NCBI GenBank assembly: GCA_010909165.1
Contig: VJWM01000107.1
Span: forward strand, 1 to 64,000
Reading direction: 5' to 3'
Length of the DNA: 64,000 nt
Source: Anthoceros angustus
Lineage: Eukaryota > Streptophyta > Anthocerotopsida > Anthocerotales > Anthocerotaceae
Under the pieces are notes generated by a model. The model worked only from the letters and a program-made list of their open reading frames with translations, did no database searches and was not told where the DNA came from. Within the stretch, counting starts at the first letter, position 1, and every line of letters begins with the position of its first letter. Positions 1 to 11,713 of the stretch are shown one piece after another. Both the position numbers and the translations under genes were made by a program.

Positions 1-1080
1 CCCACGAGATACCGCCAGAGCCGGATCGCGGAGCGCAAGAGATCGCGAGAATTGTCTCGAGGTCCGCGGAAATGACCTTCTTCCGCGACCACGCCGGAGT
101 AACCGGGCGGGAGGGCGCTTCTCGTCAGAATCGCGAGGTCCGCATGGCTTACTCGCCCTACGCCGCCACCGCCTTACGCCAGACTGCCCCACGCCGCCTG
201 CCATGTGAATACCGCTATAACGGCTCGCAAGGTTACGGTCCCGACCCGACCGATGCCCGCCCTCCACTGTGGTCGCCCACGTGCCGCTTAGTCCGCCCCA
301 CGCCCAACTTCTAAGTTACTTTCCGCGATTTATCCCGCCTCGGGTCCCGGAGTGGGTCCGACTTATCCTGCTACTGGCGCCTACCATAGTAGGTCTCTCA
401 CTCCGAGTCCGAGTATACTCCGAGGCAGTCCGAGTGCTATCCATGCTTATTTCCCCTTTTCGGCCTCATTTTATCCTTCACTCCTATTTAAAAAAAAGCC
501 AAAACCCTACCTATTTTCTAACCCCCAAGGGAAGTCCGTAGGTCCACACTCCAAATGTTTCCCACCGTAGTAGTCTCGTCTCTTTACTCAGCTTCAATGG
601 CTGTGAGGGTGGCGCCTCACGACAGAGTCTCCGCCAAATTTACCAATCTTTCGCCAGACCCCATCCACTCGTCTGGGGTTGTTTCACCCATTCTTCTTCC
701 TTCTTCGATATCCTCGCTCTCCTAACAATATTTTACAGCCTAGCTCCAAGATTCTCGTAATTCTCCGGCATGCTCCTTTTCACCTTGCTCCTAGCCAAAA
801 ATCAAATTGCTCATTTTTGGGCTCCTTTTGGGTCAAGCTGGCTCCAAACTTTTATGCTGCCCATATACTCCCCACCTCAATTGCTTCACAGGCCCTCGCA
901 AACAATAGTGCACTGGCCTGAAGGTACTCTTAACCTTCCACTGGCATTACCTCGGCTCTTCCGGCACACCGCCCAAAGACCTTGAAAGGCAGACAGATCC
1001 ATTCTCAGAGCATCATACTACCATTGTAAGGTCCCATCCATCTTAGCCTAAGCTTCCCTGGAAAGTCTAGGTATCAACAA
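1..1080. other. No gene; possible LTR/leader DNA before the array
   Basis: No convincing protein is encoded here. A TATTTAAA box lies at 485-492 in pyrimidine-rich DNA. The stretch ends with a short A/C-rich run directly before the first TGGCGCCC at about 1085. That order (promoter-like box, then TGGCGCCC) is what the end of an LTR followed by a tRNA primer-binding site looks like. No second LTR or gag-pol was found, so this is only a suggestion. Confidence 0.3.
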
Positions 1081-3070
1081 CTATGGCGCCCAATTATTAT
1101 TCGCCCTCAACAAAGGCCCCACCAATTAATGCCTGGCTTCAATGGCGCCCAATGCCCAACTATGGTGCCCAACGCCCGACAATGGCTGGTTATCCAATGG
1201 CGCCTAACGCCTACGATCGCTGGTCAAGCATATAATGGCGCCTAACGCCCGACAATGGTTGGCCATCCAATGGCGCCTAACGCCCTATGCTACAATGCTC
1301 GCCATGTATACAATGCGCCTAACGCCCGAGTTAAATAATGGTCGCCATCCACATCCACGGCGCCTAACGCCTTGGCCAATGGCTGGCTGAGTACAATGGT
1401 GCCTAATCACCGACAATGGTCTACGTACGTTTCAATGGCGCCCAACGCCCGGCCAATCACCGCCGCCCCCGCCACCCCTCCCGCCTCCTTCCCAATGGCG
1501 CCCAACGCCTTTACAATGGTTGGCTGCTTTACAATGGCGCCCAAGCCCGACACCTGCTGGGTTCGAGCAATGGCTGGCCCGACAATCACCGGCTCGCCTC
1601 ACCAATGGCCTCCCCGCTTTGCCACCCCTCCCTGCTACGCCCGCCACCCCTCCCGCCACCAAAACCCCTCCTCCATCCCCTTCCCAATGGCTTCCAACGC
1701 CCGACAATGGCTGTCTGGTGCCGAACGTCTGGCCATTAATGGTCGGCTCGGAGTAATGGGTCGGCTCCGACACCGCCCGCCAGCCCGCCAATGGCTCCCT
1801 CCGCACCGCCACCCCTCCTCCCGCCACCCACCCCCACCAAAAACTCTCCCTCCATCCCTTCCAATGGCGCCTTAACGCCTAACAATGGTTGGGCTAAGGT
1901 TACAATGGCGCCCAACCCCGACAATGGCCGGGCCTGGAGCAATGGCTGCCCGACACCGCTGGCCACCGCCAAAGCTGGCCCCGCCCGCCACCCCTCCACG
2001 CCACCACCTCCCCGCCCACTCCTCCCCACCAAAACTCTCCTCCATCCCCTTTCCTCTCCTAATGGCGCCTAATGCCCGGCTAATGGCTCGCTATACAATG
2101 GCGCCTGAACGCCTGAACGCCAATGGCTCGGCCCGACAATCGCGCATGGGTCAGGCCGCCAATGAGCTGGCTGCCCGCCTACCACCACCCCTCCCCGCCC
2201 GCCACCCCTCCCCGCCTACCAAAACTCTCCTCCATCCTCTTCCTAATGGCGCCCAACGCCCACAATGGTTGGCTGGAGTACAATGGTGCCCAACGCCCGA
2301 CTAATGGTTGGCCATACAATGGTGCCTACCAACGCCCACAATGGCTGCCCAACGCCTTATAATGGTCGGCCTGACCTTATAATCGCCGCCACCGAGACCG
2401 CCGCCAATGGCTCTCGCCGCCACACCCTTCTGCCCCGCCTCCTCTCCGCCACCCCTCCCCACCAAAAACTCTCCTCCATTCCTGCTCCTAATGGCGCCTA
2501 ACGTTGGTAACGACAATGGCAGCGTTCGGAGAATGGCAGTTCGATAATGGCAAAGTCCTGGCCAATGGTCGGCCCGGGACAATGGCATCGCCCGACAATG
2601 GCTAGCCATACAATGGCTCCTGCAATGCCCGAGCAATGGTCTTGCCCAATAATGGTGGCTCCGACAATCGCCGCCAGCCTACTTCAATGGCTTTCTGCCT
2701 CCCGCCTCCCCGCCCCCCCGCCTCCTCCTCCCCGCCTCCCTCCCTCAGCCTCCTTCGCCCGGCCACCCTCCCCCACCAAAACTCTCCTCCATCCCTCGCT
2801 CCCAATGGCGCCTTAACGCCTTGGCTAATGGCCATTTGCCATAAATGGCGCCTAACGCCCGACAATGGTCGGGTCATAAACAAATGGCGCCTAACGCCTT
2901 ACAATGGTCGGGCGCACGACACCGCTGCCGGGACAATCGCGGGCTAGCCCGCCAATGGCTCCCGCCTCCACCCCTCCCCGCCTCCTCCCATCCGCCACCC
3001 TTCCCACTTCCTCCCCGCCCGCCACCGCTCCCCCCCACCAAAAACTCTCTCTCCATCCCCCTTCCCATCC
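1081..3070. repeat. Satellite-like tandem array, first block
   Basis: The block is built from a degenerate unit of about 25 bp with the core AATGGCGCCYAACGCCYGAC followed by AATGGYYGG. Groups of units are separated by C/T-rich spacers (CCGCCACCCCTCC-like). Each group ends in a conserved ACCAAAACTCTCCTCCATCC box, at about 1669, 1841, 2029, 2218, 2463, 2776 and 3038. The boxes are mostly 170-310 bp apart, so there is a higher-order repeat. Open frames through the array on both strands are by-products of the repeat and of its lack of stops. The core GGCG-NNNNN-CGCC is itself a small inverted repeat. Confidence 0.85.
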
Positions 3071-3390
3071 GGGGCCTCCCAACATTTGTAAACTAATAGA
3101 GGATATGGTTTATCTGCAATGATGAGATTATCAAGCGATCCTGTGAGGGTGGCTCCATAGCTGGAGACAAAAGGTTGGTAACTAGAAGGCAGGCTAGTTA
3201 GGAGTTGAGCAACAAAAGATCCAGCTCACTCATGGTGGACCCTAAAGAGATGAGTTGTGCACGGTTTTAGATTTTGGAATCGCCAAGGAAAGCCGCAGCA
3301 GCTTTCCTCGCCCCGCGATCCGGAGGGAGAAAAGTTCCCCTCGGACAGCACATAGAATGAGAATGTTCTTCACCTCGTTGGTGCCTAGTT
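3071..3390. other. Unique spacer between the two array blocks
   Basis: About 320 bp with none of the repeat core and no convincing coding sequence. It shares the short string TGTGAGGGTGGC with position ~602 in the DNA before the first block. It may therefore be a decayed copy of the leader that precedes the array, but the match is too short to rely on. Confidence 0.4.
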
Positions 3391-5860
3391 AACTCCCAAC
3401 TATGGCGCCCAAATAATGCTCAACAATGGCGTCCAATGCCCAACTATGGCGCCCAATTATCGCCCAACAATGGCCCCCAATAAATGCCCAATAATGGCGC
3501 CCGATGCCCAACTATGGCGCCCAAAGCCCAACAATGGTCACATCCAACAGCCGCCCAACGCCTCACAATGCCGGCCATACACGAATATGCCTAACGCCCA
3601 TAACCGCCCGACAATGGCTGGCTCACATACAATGGCGCCTCAACGCCGACAATGGCTGGTCTGACAACCGGGCCGGCCAGCTTCTACCAAAGGCTCCCTC
3701 ACCGCCACCCTCCCGCCTCCTCCTCGCCTCACCCTCCCTCACCAAAACTCTCCTCCATCCCCTTCCCAATGGTGGTAATCTGGAAGACATCTATTAAATG
3801 GATGGCCCGGCAATGGTACTGCCTGACAATGGTCGTCTGCACAATGGCCCGGATAATGGTCGCCCGACAATGGCGGTCGGCCGACAATGACCGCCCGACA
3901 ATGGTCAAGTTGCCTCGACAATGGTCACCGCCCGACAATGGCTAGCTGGCCGCCAATGGGTCAAGCCTCGACAATGTATTGCCCGAACAAGAATGCCGCT
4001 GGGGGCTCGACAATGGCCGGCCCGGGACAATGGCCGGGCCCGACAATGGCTGGCTACAATGGCTCCTAACGCCCGACAATGGCCGGGTTTGGGCAGGCCT
4101 AATGGTGGCCCTTGACAATCGCTAGCTGCCTTGCCAATGGCTCCCGCGCCTCCTCCGCGCCTCCCGCCTCCTCCCGCCTCCTCCTCCCGCCTCCTCCCGC
4201 CTCCTCCTTGCTCGCCACCCTCCCCCACCAAAAATTCTCCTCCATCCCCTTCCTAATCGGCTTTCAACGCCCGACAATGGTCGGGCTACACAATGGCGCC
4301 TAACGCCTCGACAGTAACGCCCGACAATGGCTGGCACGGGATAATGGCGCCTAACGCCTCCCGACAATGGCGGCTATATACACAATGGCGCCTAACGCCT
4401 GACAATGGTCGTAGCCCGACAATGGCTGGCAAGCTATACAATGGCGCCTTTCAACGCCTGACAATGGTACGGGCCCGACAATGGCTCGCCATACAATGGC
4501 GCCCAACGCCCGACAATGGCTCAGGCCCGACAATGGCTCATACAATTTGCGCCCAACGCCTGACCACCGCCGCCAGCTCGCCAATGGCCTCAGGCCTCCG
4601 CCGCCACCCCTCCTTCTGCCTCCTCCCCGCCACCGCCCCCACCAAAACTCTCCTCCATCCCTCCTCAATGGCGCCTAACGCCCAACAATGTCTCAAACAT
4701 ACAATGGCACTTAACGCCCGACAATGGCTGGCATACAATGGCGCCCAACGCCTGGACAATGTCAACTGGCTCGACAATCAAGCAGCCGGCGAAGGCCCAA
4801 TGGCTCCCCGCCCGCCACCACCTCCTCGCCTCCCCGCCCGCCACCCCTCCCTACCAAAACTCTCCTCCATCCCCTTCCCAATGGCGCCCAACGCCCGACA
4901 ATGGCTGAGCCATCCATCGGCGCCCAACGCCCGACAATGGCCGGGCTATACAATGGCGCTCTTAACGGGCCTGACAATGGCTGGGGCCATACAATGGCGC
5001 CTAACTCCCGACAATCACTGCCAGCCACCGCCAATGCTAACCCCTCCCCGCCTCCTCCTCACCGCCCGCCACCCTCCCCGCCACACCAAAACTCTCCGCT
5101 CCATCCCCTTCCCAATGGCATCCAACCAGCCTCAATGGTTGGCTATACAATGGCGCCTAACGCTTCGAAGCAATGGCTGGCCATACATAGCGTTTCTAAC
5201 GCCCGACAATGGCTGGCTATACAATGGCGCCTTAACGCCCGACAATGGGCATAATGGCCGCGCGCCTAATCTCCTCGATAATGGCTGCCCGGCTCAATCA
5301 TCCACCAGCTCAAGTAATGGGCACGCCACCCCTCCCGCCTCCTCCCCGCCGCCACTCCTCCCCGCCACCAAAACTCTCCGCCCATCCCCTTCTCCCAATG
5401 GCGCCCAACGCCTCGACAATGGTTGGCTATACAATGGCGCTTAACGGCGCCAAACGCCTGATAATGGCCGGGTTTAACAATCGCATCACGCCTCGCCAAT
5501 GGCCTCACCGCCAATGGAATCGGTTGGTCTGGAGCATGGGTGGCCCGACAATCACTGGCCAGCCTCGCCAATGGCTCCCCGCCTCCTCCACCTCCTCCCT
5601 CGCTCACCCTCCCTACCAAAACTCTCCTCCATCCTCTCTTCATAATGGCGCCTCAACGCCGACAATGGTTGGCTACAATGGCGCCCTAACGCCCGGCTAC
5701 AATGGCTGGCCCGGAGCAATGGTCTTGCCTGACAATCGCCGGCCACCGCCAATGGCTCCTGGGGCCCGCCACCCCTCCCCCACCCGCCACCCTCCCCGCC
5801 TCCTCCCCTGCCGCCACTCCTCCCCCACCAAAATCCTCTCCATCCCCTTCCCAATGGTGG
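3391..5860. repeat. Satellite-like tandem array, second block
   Basis: Same organisation as the first block. It opens with simple CCAACTATGGCGCCCAA units and then passes into full groups with C/T spacers and the ACCAAAACTCTCC box, at about 3740, 4217, 4639, 4852, 5083, 5367, 5614 and 5826. The longest open frame, plus strand 4293-5444, is low-complexity translation of the repeat and not a gene. The array stops sharply at about 5860, where ordinary AT-richer DNA begins. Confidence 0.85.
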
Positions 5861-6975
5861 AGGGGATTGGTTTCATTTGTACTAGTATTGGAGAAAGTGG
5901 AGCAAGCCTTTTGTATGAGAATTCTAAAATGCATGGAAAATTATGTGGGTACAAGCATCGTGGAAGACGCATAGTACAAGGTGAGGCTCAAGACGAGGAT
6001 AACATGAGTCAAGATGATGAGGATCGGATATCATAGGTGAGGATGATGAAGACAATGATAGCGTGAGCGATAATGACCAATGAGTTACATGGTAGAGTTG
6101 GAGTAATAGACTTGTTATGTGGAAAGGAGAAGGCAGGGAAGGGGAGATGACAGAGGGATAAGGAGTGGGGAGATGATAGAGGGATAAAGAGTGGAGAGGA
6201 TGGGAGGATAGATAGGTAATTGATAGGTTGAAAAAAATTTTTAAAGCTTTTCTTATAAGTATAAAAAGTATCCCAAGTCTTAAATATTTCACTTATTTAA
6301 TTATAATTATGGTGAGTACAAACGGACGTGGAAGACGCATAGTACAACGTGAGGCTTATTTTTTTCATACTAAATTCACTTACACTGTAATAATAGCCAT
6401 ACATCAAAAAAGATTCCATCTCTGTTTGATCTCAAGTCCTCTACAACTTTTAACATTGTAGTAGCCGCATACTAGCAAAGTGCACTGCGACATTGTGTAT
6501 TAATGACTTTATAAGTCATGATATAATTTATTCGATTGATGAATCCTCTAGAATACAATACTTGGAGGAAAAGTATTAAGTCACGATGAATGAAGTAGAG
6601 AGCTATATTAGGGCTATATGAGTACATAGTCTTCATAACATCATAGATGAATAACACTTATTTACGAACTACAGTCGACCAACAAGCATTACCAGTCGGC
6701 ATATAAATGACATTGAAAACTACATTAGAAAGCTAAACTATATCGGCTGATACTTAGTAGATGGTCTAGGATCTAAAAGTAAAGAGACAAGTTTTCACCT
6801 ATGAAGTATGTAATGTTCGTCCAATAGAGTTACTTTGGAGAAAAATAAATATGTAAAAAACTTTTATTAGAATTTTAACAATAAAATCACCCATGGGTAA
6901 ATCCTGGTTTCATAGGTGCAAACTACTTATATTATGTTATGGCTACTTCTTGGCCTCTGAAGACGAACGAGTACA
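5861..6975. other. AT-rich non-coding stretch with a 30-bp direct repeat
   Basis: No gene is recognisable. A 30-bp sequence containing GGAAGACGCATAGTACAA occurs at 5959-5988 and again at 6327-6356, with a single mismatch. The DNA between the copies is purine-rich on the plus strand (6120-6240). The repeat could be the remains of a small element's ends or a local duplication. Confidence 0.5.
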
Positions 6976-7254
6976 TCTTGTGTTGCTAGTATTTTATGAG
7001 CAAATTTAAATTCAGTTTGACTCTGGAGGCACTACAAATTGTGATGTGCAGCTGTTAGGGTGATGTGCTTCATCTCTCTCTGTTTTGCAAGACATTACAC
7101 CATATAGGGTGAAGCCCAAAAAGGCCATTATGTTCCAAACTCTTCTCATGATTTGACTCTTACATCCACCTCCGTTTGATGGGGCAAGATTGCTGAGATG
7201 GGACTGTCACATAATCCCAAATAACACACTTCCTTTCCAAAGAGATTTGTAAGG
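6976..7254 (-). pseudogene. Degenerate copy of the exon at 7426-7697
   Basis: This segment aligns over its whole length with the exon at 7426-7697. Landmarks such as TTCCAAACTCTTCTCATGAT and the flanking splice-acceptor-like CTTAC are shared. It carries substitutions, small indels and stops in the minus-strand frame. It looks like a tandemly duplicated and decayed exon of the same unidentified gene. Confidence 0.55.
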
Positions 7255-7425
7255 AAGCATACATAAGCAAATATAACATCATTAAATATAATATCATTAT
7301 GTCATGCATTTAAAGTAATAAATAGATTAATATACTTATGTTGAGTGAGAATTTTAGGAAATGAGATAAGATTCAATTTTTCCCGTTGGAGCATGTTCCA
7401 AATTGTGAGAAGGCATGTGCGTTAC

Positions 7426-8100
7426 CTTTCTTGCAACATGCCCAGTGTTGCTAGTACTTTTTGAGCAAATTCCTTTGACTGTGGAGGTACTACAAATTGT
7501 TCATGTGCAGTTGTTAGGGTGGTGTGCTTCATGTTTCTCTGCTTTACAAGACGTTGCACGGATATGGGGTGAAGCCAAAACAGGCGATTCCGTTCCAAAC
7601 TCTTCTCATGATTTGTCTCTATCCGCCTCCGTTTGATGGGGCGAGATTGCGGAGATGAGACATAATCCCCAATATCACGCTTTCTTTTCAAAGAGATCTG
7701 TAAGGAACCATCCATGAACAAATATATAAAATAAAGTTAATATATTAGTACACTTATGTTGAGTGAGAATTGGAGGAAAGAAGATACAAGGCAAGAAGAG
7801 ATAAGATTCAAGTTTTACCCTAGGAGCATGTTCCAAATTGTGAGAAGGGGTGTGCATTACTTTTCTTTTCTTGCACACTGCTTGTTGCTTTACTTCAAAG
7901 AGTCGTGTTTTTGACACCATCTTGATAGTGCAAGTCATCCGTACAACTAGCGTGATAGCCAAAGAATTGACATATGGCAGACAAAAAGCCCATGTCGAAT
8001 CGTCCTCTAAATTTTCTCGAATATATAACAAGGATGAATAGTAATTGATTCGCTCCCGACCACAATCACTGCTTATCAAATCAAAGAGTCGGATACGCAA
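7426..8100 (-). CDS. Two exons of an unidentified minus-strand protein (partial)
   Basis: I do not recognise the family. The upstream exon (8100 down to 7861; true 5' end unknown) reads through LRIRLFDLISSDCGRERI and ENLEDDSTWAFCLPYVNSL to CKKRK and ends at a GTAATG donor in phase 0. The second exon (7697-7426) follows a TTACAG acceptor. It encodes ISLKRKRDIGDYV, RPIKRRRIE and a run to LGMLQER before a GTAACG donor. The two basic clusters (KRKR, RPIKRRR) look like a bipartite nuclear localisation signal. Codon-level coherence, matching splice sites and a decayed duplicate of the second exon next door support a real spliced gene or a transposon-borne gene. No start or stop was found, so it is partial and may be dead. 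Confidence 0.4.
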
Positions 8101-8188
8101 TGGTGTACATGTTACACCAATCTCACACTTATCTTCCTTATCTTGGACAAGTTACATATATTGATCATCCATATAACCTATCGAGAAA

Positions 8189-8294
8189 ATGAGTAACTCA
8201 AGGGCCAAGGACAAGTAGATACTAGGCATCACTAGCTTTATATGAGTAACTCAAGGGCCAAGGACAAGTAGATACTAGGCATCACTAGCTTTAT
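8189..8294. repeat. 53-bp tandem duplication
   Basis: Two adjacent identical copies, 8189-8241 and 8242-8294, of a unit beginning ATGAGTAACTCAAGGGCCAA. Identity indicates a recent slippage or unequal-exchange event. Confidence 0.9.
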
Positions 8295-8410
8295 AGTAGA
8301 GACAACAACGTACTCATAAATGCACAAGTGAGCACTAGACAAGATCGTTAAAGTGTAGCCCCGAAGACCTTTATAGAGAGGAGCACACCGTACTAATTAG
8401 GAACCTAACC

Positions 8411-8614
8411 CAGAATAGTATTCTATGTAAAATGATACTATGTGACTACACCACTAATTTTCAGAATAGTATTCTATGTAAAATGATACTATGTGACTAC
8501 ACCACGAGTTTTCAGAATAGTATTCTATGTAAAATGATACTATGTGACTACACCACTAATTTTCCGAATAGTATTCTATGTAAAATGATATTATGTGACA
8601 ACACCACTCATTTT
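8411..8614. repeat. 51-bp tandem repeat, four copies
   Basis: Units start at 8411, 8462, 8513 and 8564 with CAGAATAGTATTCTATGTAA; the last two carry a few changes. The unit length is divisible by three, so the plus strand keeps an open 17-residue repeat, but nothing suggests it is translated. Diverged relatives of the unit lie at 8720-8810 and 11300-11390. Confidence 0.9.
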
Positions 8615-9129
8615 AAATAATACATTATTCTATTAGGTTTTACTATTTGTAATACTTTTCAAAGGCCTTTCTTCATATATATAAGGGAGCACACTATACT
8701 CATTAGGAACCTAACCCAGAATAGAACTCTACAGAAATAGTACTACCACTAATTCTATAATAATATTTTATGCAAATGATACTATGTGACTACACCACTC
8801 ATTTTAAAGAATACTTATTCTAATAGTTTTACTATTTGGTAATACTTTCCAATTTAATTCTCCTTCCTTATTTCTCTTTTCACATATGTATGTACTATAA
8901 TTGGCTATCGAATTAGACCATCTAGAATCTGTATGTATATTCAAGCTTTTTAGCATAGTATGTATCAATTCTTTTCTACGTAGTGTAAAGTCCAATTTCC
9001 ACGCCAAGACACGTGGTTGAGTAAGGAAGAAAGATAAGCGGGGTGCCTCCAAGATGTAGCTCACCCGATACAGTAACGATTCTAGGTTATCATAGACTGT
9101 CACAACATTTTTACCAGTCGGCAATTGGA

Positions 9130-10226
9130 TATCGCTAAATATGTTCCTACTCTTTGATGAAAAATAAACCTACAAATCAGCTTTTCTCAAGATAAGGAGC
9201 CTCAATGAGATGGCATTCCGAAAGATGAGTACTTACCTCGTAGGTGAAGCGTTGATGTGCTATAGGGAGGTAAAGGAAGAAATCCAGGAGGAGGCAAAGG
9301 ATTATGCCCACCGAGCACACATGAGGCAAGAATGAAGTCAGGTGGATGTAGAGAAAATCTACATAGGAGACTACTGGACGAAGAAGTGATGCCAATAGAC
9401 TATCTGGTAAACTTGGTTTTTGGGAAATTCAAGGAGATGTTTCCCAGTTCTTCTTCAAAGAAAAGTCAGGAATTGTCTCATTTTTCCTTCAAGTCTGGTG
9501 AGCCGTTGAGAGCTGCATATATGAGGCTGAGATAGTTGGTAGCTGATATTGATGTGAAGACCATGAGGGAAGCTACTGAAATTTTCATTGCAGCAATGAA
9601 TTCTAGACAGTGTAGAAAAGATGCTGACGTTGTGCATATGTTTCATGGAGAAGCAAAGGAGTCCTTATGATGCGTAAAATCGAAAACAAAAGGGCGGAGA
9701 CCAAGGTGCGCCATGAGCCATTTGGTGAAGGAGGCGTCCTCAAGTATGACTATGTGCTATGAAGAAGCACCCAAGGAAGACTCAAACTCTTAAGAAGAGT
9801 TATATGCCTTGGTAGCTAGGAGGCCGTTAAAGACCGGGCTGCCCCGATCTCGGCTGTAGGGATCATCAAGGTGGCGAATCACGTGACCAGCCAAGAATGC
9901 CAAAGTCATTCTGGGACAATTTGGATGGTGAGGGCACAAGCACCCGACACTGGAAAGCAACACAGAGGCACTGAGGTTGTTACATTCCCGACCAGAACAA
10001 CCCTCGGCCCAACAAGTGATGTAGGCGTGGATCCGTGCCAAGACTTGTGGTGGTGATTCTGTAGGTGGAATGCTCAGTTTAGGTGGGGATCACTTGAAAC
10101 TAGGTGCTAGCAGATTAACGGAGTGGTATGGCCAACGCAACTCGAGACATCACCTTTGATGGCTTCGCTCCGAAAAAGGTGCTTATGGACATTGGAGCAG
10201 ATCCAAATTGCTTGGGAGCACAAGTA
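9130..10226 (+). pseudogene. Ty3/gypsy-like gag-protease relic, first copy
   Basis: This is a garbled copy of the relic at 11714-12788. The plus strand reads a gag-like stretch (FRKMSTYLVGEALMCYREV, then EEIQEEAKDYAHRAHM). Near 10140-10225 it reads a retropepsin-like stretch, DITFDGFAPKKVLMDIGADP. The Asp-containing loop is DIG rather than the usual DTG/DSG, which would be expected to impair catalysis. The copy has several frameshifts, and GADPNCLGAQ where the other copy has GADPVLLGAQ. It stops at TA followed by a copy of element A's left end. Confidence 0.6.
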
Positions 10227-10290
10227 ACATGATAATGAAGGGTTAATATGAACCCCTTCCACACTTTCAAAACCCTTCACAAAAGACACT
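10227..10290. repeat. Copy of element A's left terminal inverted repeat
   Basis: Begins ACATGATAAT directly after the protease relic, as at 12791. It is shortened: the G and C runs are shorter and the CCTG between the TIR parts is missing. It belongs to the first copy of the 2.5-kb tandem duplication. Confidence 0.7.
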
Positions 10291-10636
10291 GCTCCTTAAA
10301 ATGCGCAATATGCTTAATCCAAATCCGCCAACAAAACCGTTGTATTTTGCCTCGGAAAATTAAGATTCAACAATCCATGAAACAAAAAGGGCTTTGTTGG
10401 CGCCGGCTGGTCGACGCCAGCCCGGAAACTTCCTTGCCCACGGCTATGGTTTGAAACAAGTAATGAAAGGAAATCATAATCTACAGCTTTAAAAACCTCT
10501 TACATCCCTCCAAAATAGTCTTCCCAGCCACAAAGATCCTCAAAGCGGACTAATCGAGACTCATACCGTGTTTGGGTGGCTTCAATCTAAAACAATCACA
10601 AAGTTGCATGCGTTCTCCAATTCTACTTACGCTCGG

Positions 10637-11001
10637 TTACGCTGCCAGTAGCCTTCGCTTCATCATCTTCTTCGTTGTCTCCTTCCTCCTTGTCGCCACC
10701 ACTCCCAGATTGCCATTCAGTATCCAGGGTTTGTTGTCCTTCCTTAGCAAGTCCTCTGTTTGCGTTTTCATCCTCCTTGCACTAAGTGGAACAACCTGAG
10801 CCTTCAAACAATTTTTTTCACCGATACAAACTTCTTTAGCCCAGAACTGTGCTGCTCCTCTCAGGTGGGCATCGAATGTGAGCTCCTCTTTCCAGTCTGG
10901 CAAAACCTCAAAACCATGGATGCGTTGTGGGATATAACCAGCACAGCGGAGGTCAGCTTCTATGGCAATAGAATTGCGTCCAGAAAACAATGCTGCCAAT
11001 A
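10637..11001 (-). pseudogene. DNA methyltransferase of element A, C-terminal part (duplicate copy)
   Basis: Minus-strand reading from the edge of element B's inverted repeat gives LAALFSGRNSIAIEADLRCA and continues through AAQFWAKEVCIGEK to a stop at 10637. In N4/N6 DNA methyltransferases of the beta class this sequence directly follows the AdoMet motif GSGTT. Here that motif is about 18 kb away at 29083-29870, because element B sits between the two halves. The uninterrupted relative in element B (GSGTTFLAATMRRNCIAIEG) shows how the pieces join. A second, more garbled copy lies at 13110-13495. Confidence 0.65.
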
Positions 11002-11070
11002 ACACGATATCTTGTGAAGGGGGTGAATATCCGAACCCCCTTCTGTGATATGAAAACCCCCTTAGCACAA
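11002..11070. repeat. Left end of element B (clean copy of the terminal inverted repeat)
   Basis: Starts ACACGATATCTTGTGAAGGG after TA. The 29 bp 11002-11030 are the exact reverse complement of 29054-29082. Further GAAGGGGGTT-type subterminal repeats follow in both orientations. This is the copy within the first half of the 2.5-kb duplication; the corresponding end at 13498 has shortened homopolymers. Confidence 0.8.
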
Positions 11071-11187
11071 TTCACACCGTCCCGAAATACGCGTTTTGGC
11101 TCTTTTTAAAAAAAGGTCGACCTTGTTCCAACGAGTAGGTATTGAGAAAAACTGTTATCGCGAACAAAGACATGAAAACGGTGCGAG

Positions 11188-11207
11188 GGCGCCGGCCGGC
11201 CGGCGCC
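11188..11207. repeat. 20-bp perfect GGCC palindrome
   Basis: GGCGCCGGCCGGCCGGCGCC is its own reverse complement. The same 20 bp recur at 13668-13687 in the duplicate copy, and shorter GCCGGCCGG strings recur inside elements A and B (for example 28703, 29951, 30308). It lies in element B's left subterminal region. Confidence 0.95.
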
Positions 11208-11249
11208 TTTTCATTGATTCTTTGGAACATCCAAGAAGACATCAATTGC

Positions 11250-11713
11250 CTCATATATAAGGGAGCACACTATACTCATTAGGAACCTAACCCAGAATAG
11301 AACTCTACAGAAATAGTACTACCACTAATTCTATAATAATATTTTATGCAAATGATACTATGTGACTACACCACTCATTTTAAAGAATACTTTATTCTAA
11401 TAGTTTTTACTATTTGTAATACTTTCCAATTTAATTCTCCTTCCTTATTTCTCTTTTCACATATGTATGTACTATAATTGGCTATCGAATTAGACCATCT
11501 AGAATCTGTATGTATATTCAAGCTTTTTAGCATAGTATGTATCAATTCTTTTCTCGTGAGTGTAAAGTCCACCCACCCGCCTAAGACATGGTTGAGTAAG
11601 GAAGCATAAGCGGGGTGCCTCCAAGATGCCTTCTCGAGCAGTAGTGGCACGATTCTAGGTTATCATAGACTGTCACAACATTTTTACCAGTCGGCAATTG
11701 GATATCGCTAAAT
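11250..11713. other. Non-coding left part of the second duplication unit
   Basis: AT-rich DNA corresponding to 8672-9129 in the first copy. It includes relatives of the 51-bp repeat (11300-11390). It may be the leader or LTR of the gag-protease element, but no LTR pair can be shown. Confidence 0.4.

Noticed and set aside
4293-5444. 383-codon plus-strand open frame
   Set aside because: It runs through the satellite, is low-complexity (AQRLTMAG-like repeats) and exists in several frames at once because the unit lacks stops.
8411-8614. CRISPR-like array
   Set aside because: Copies are contiguous without unique spacers, and the genome is a plant's.
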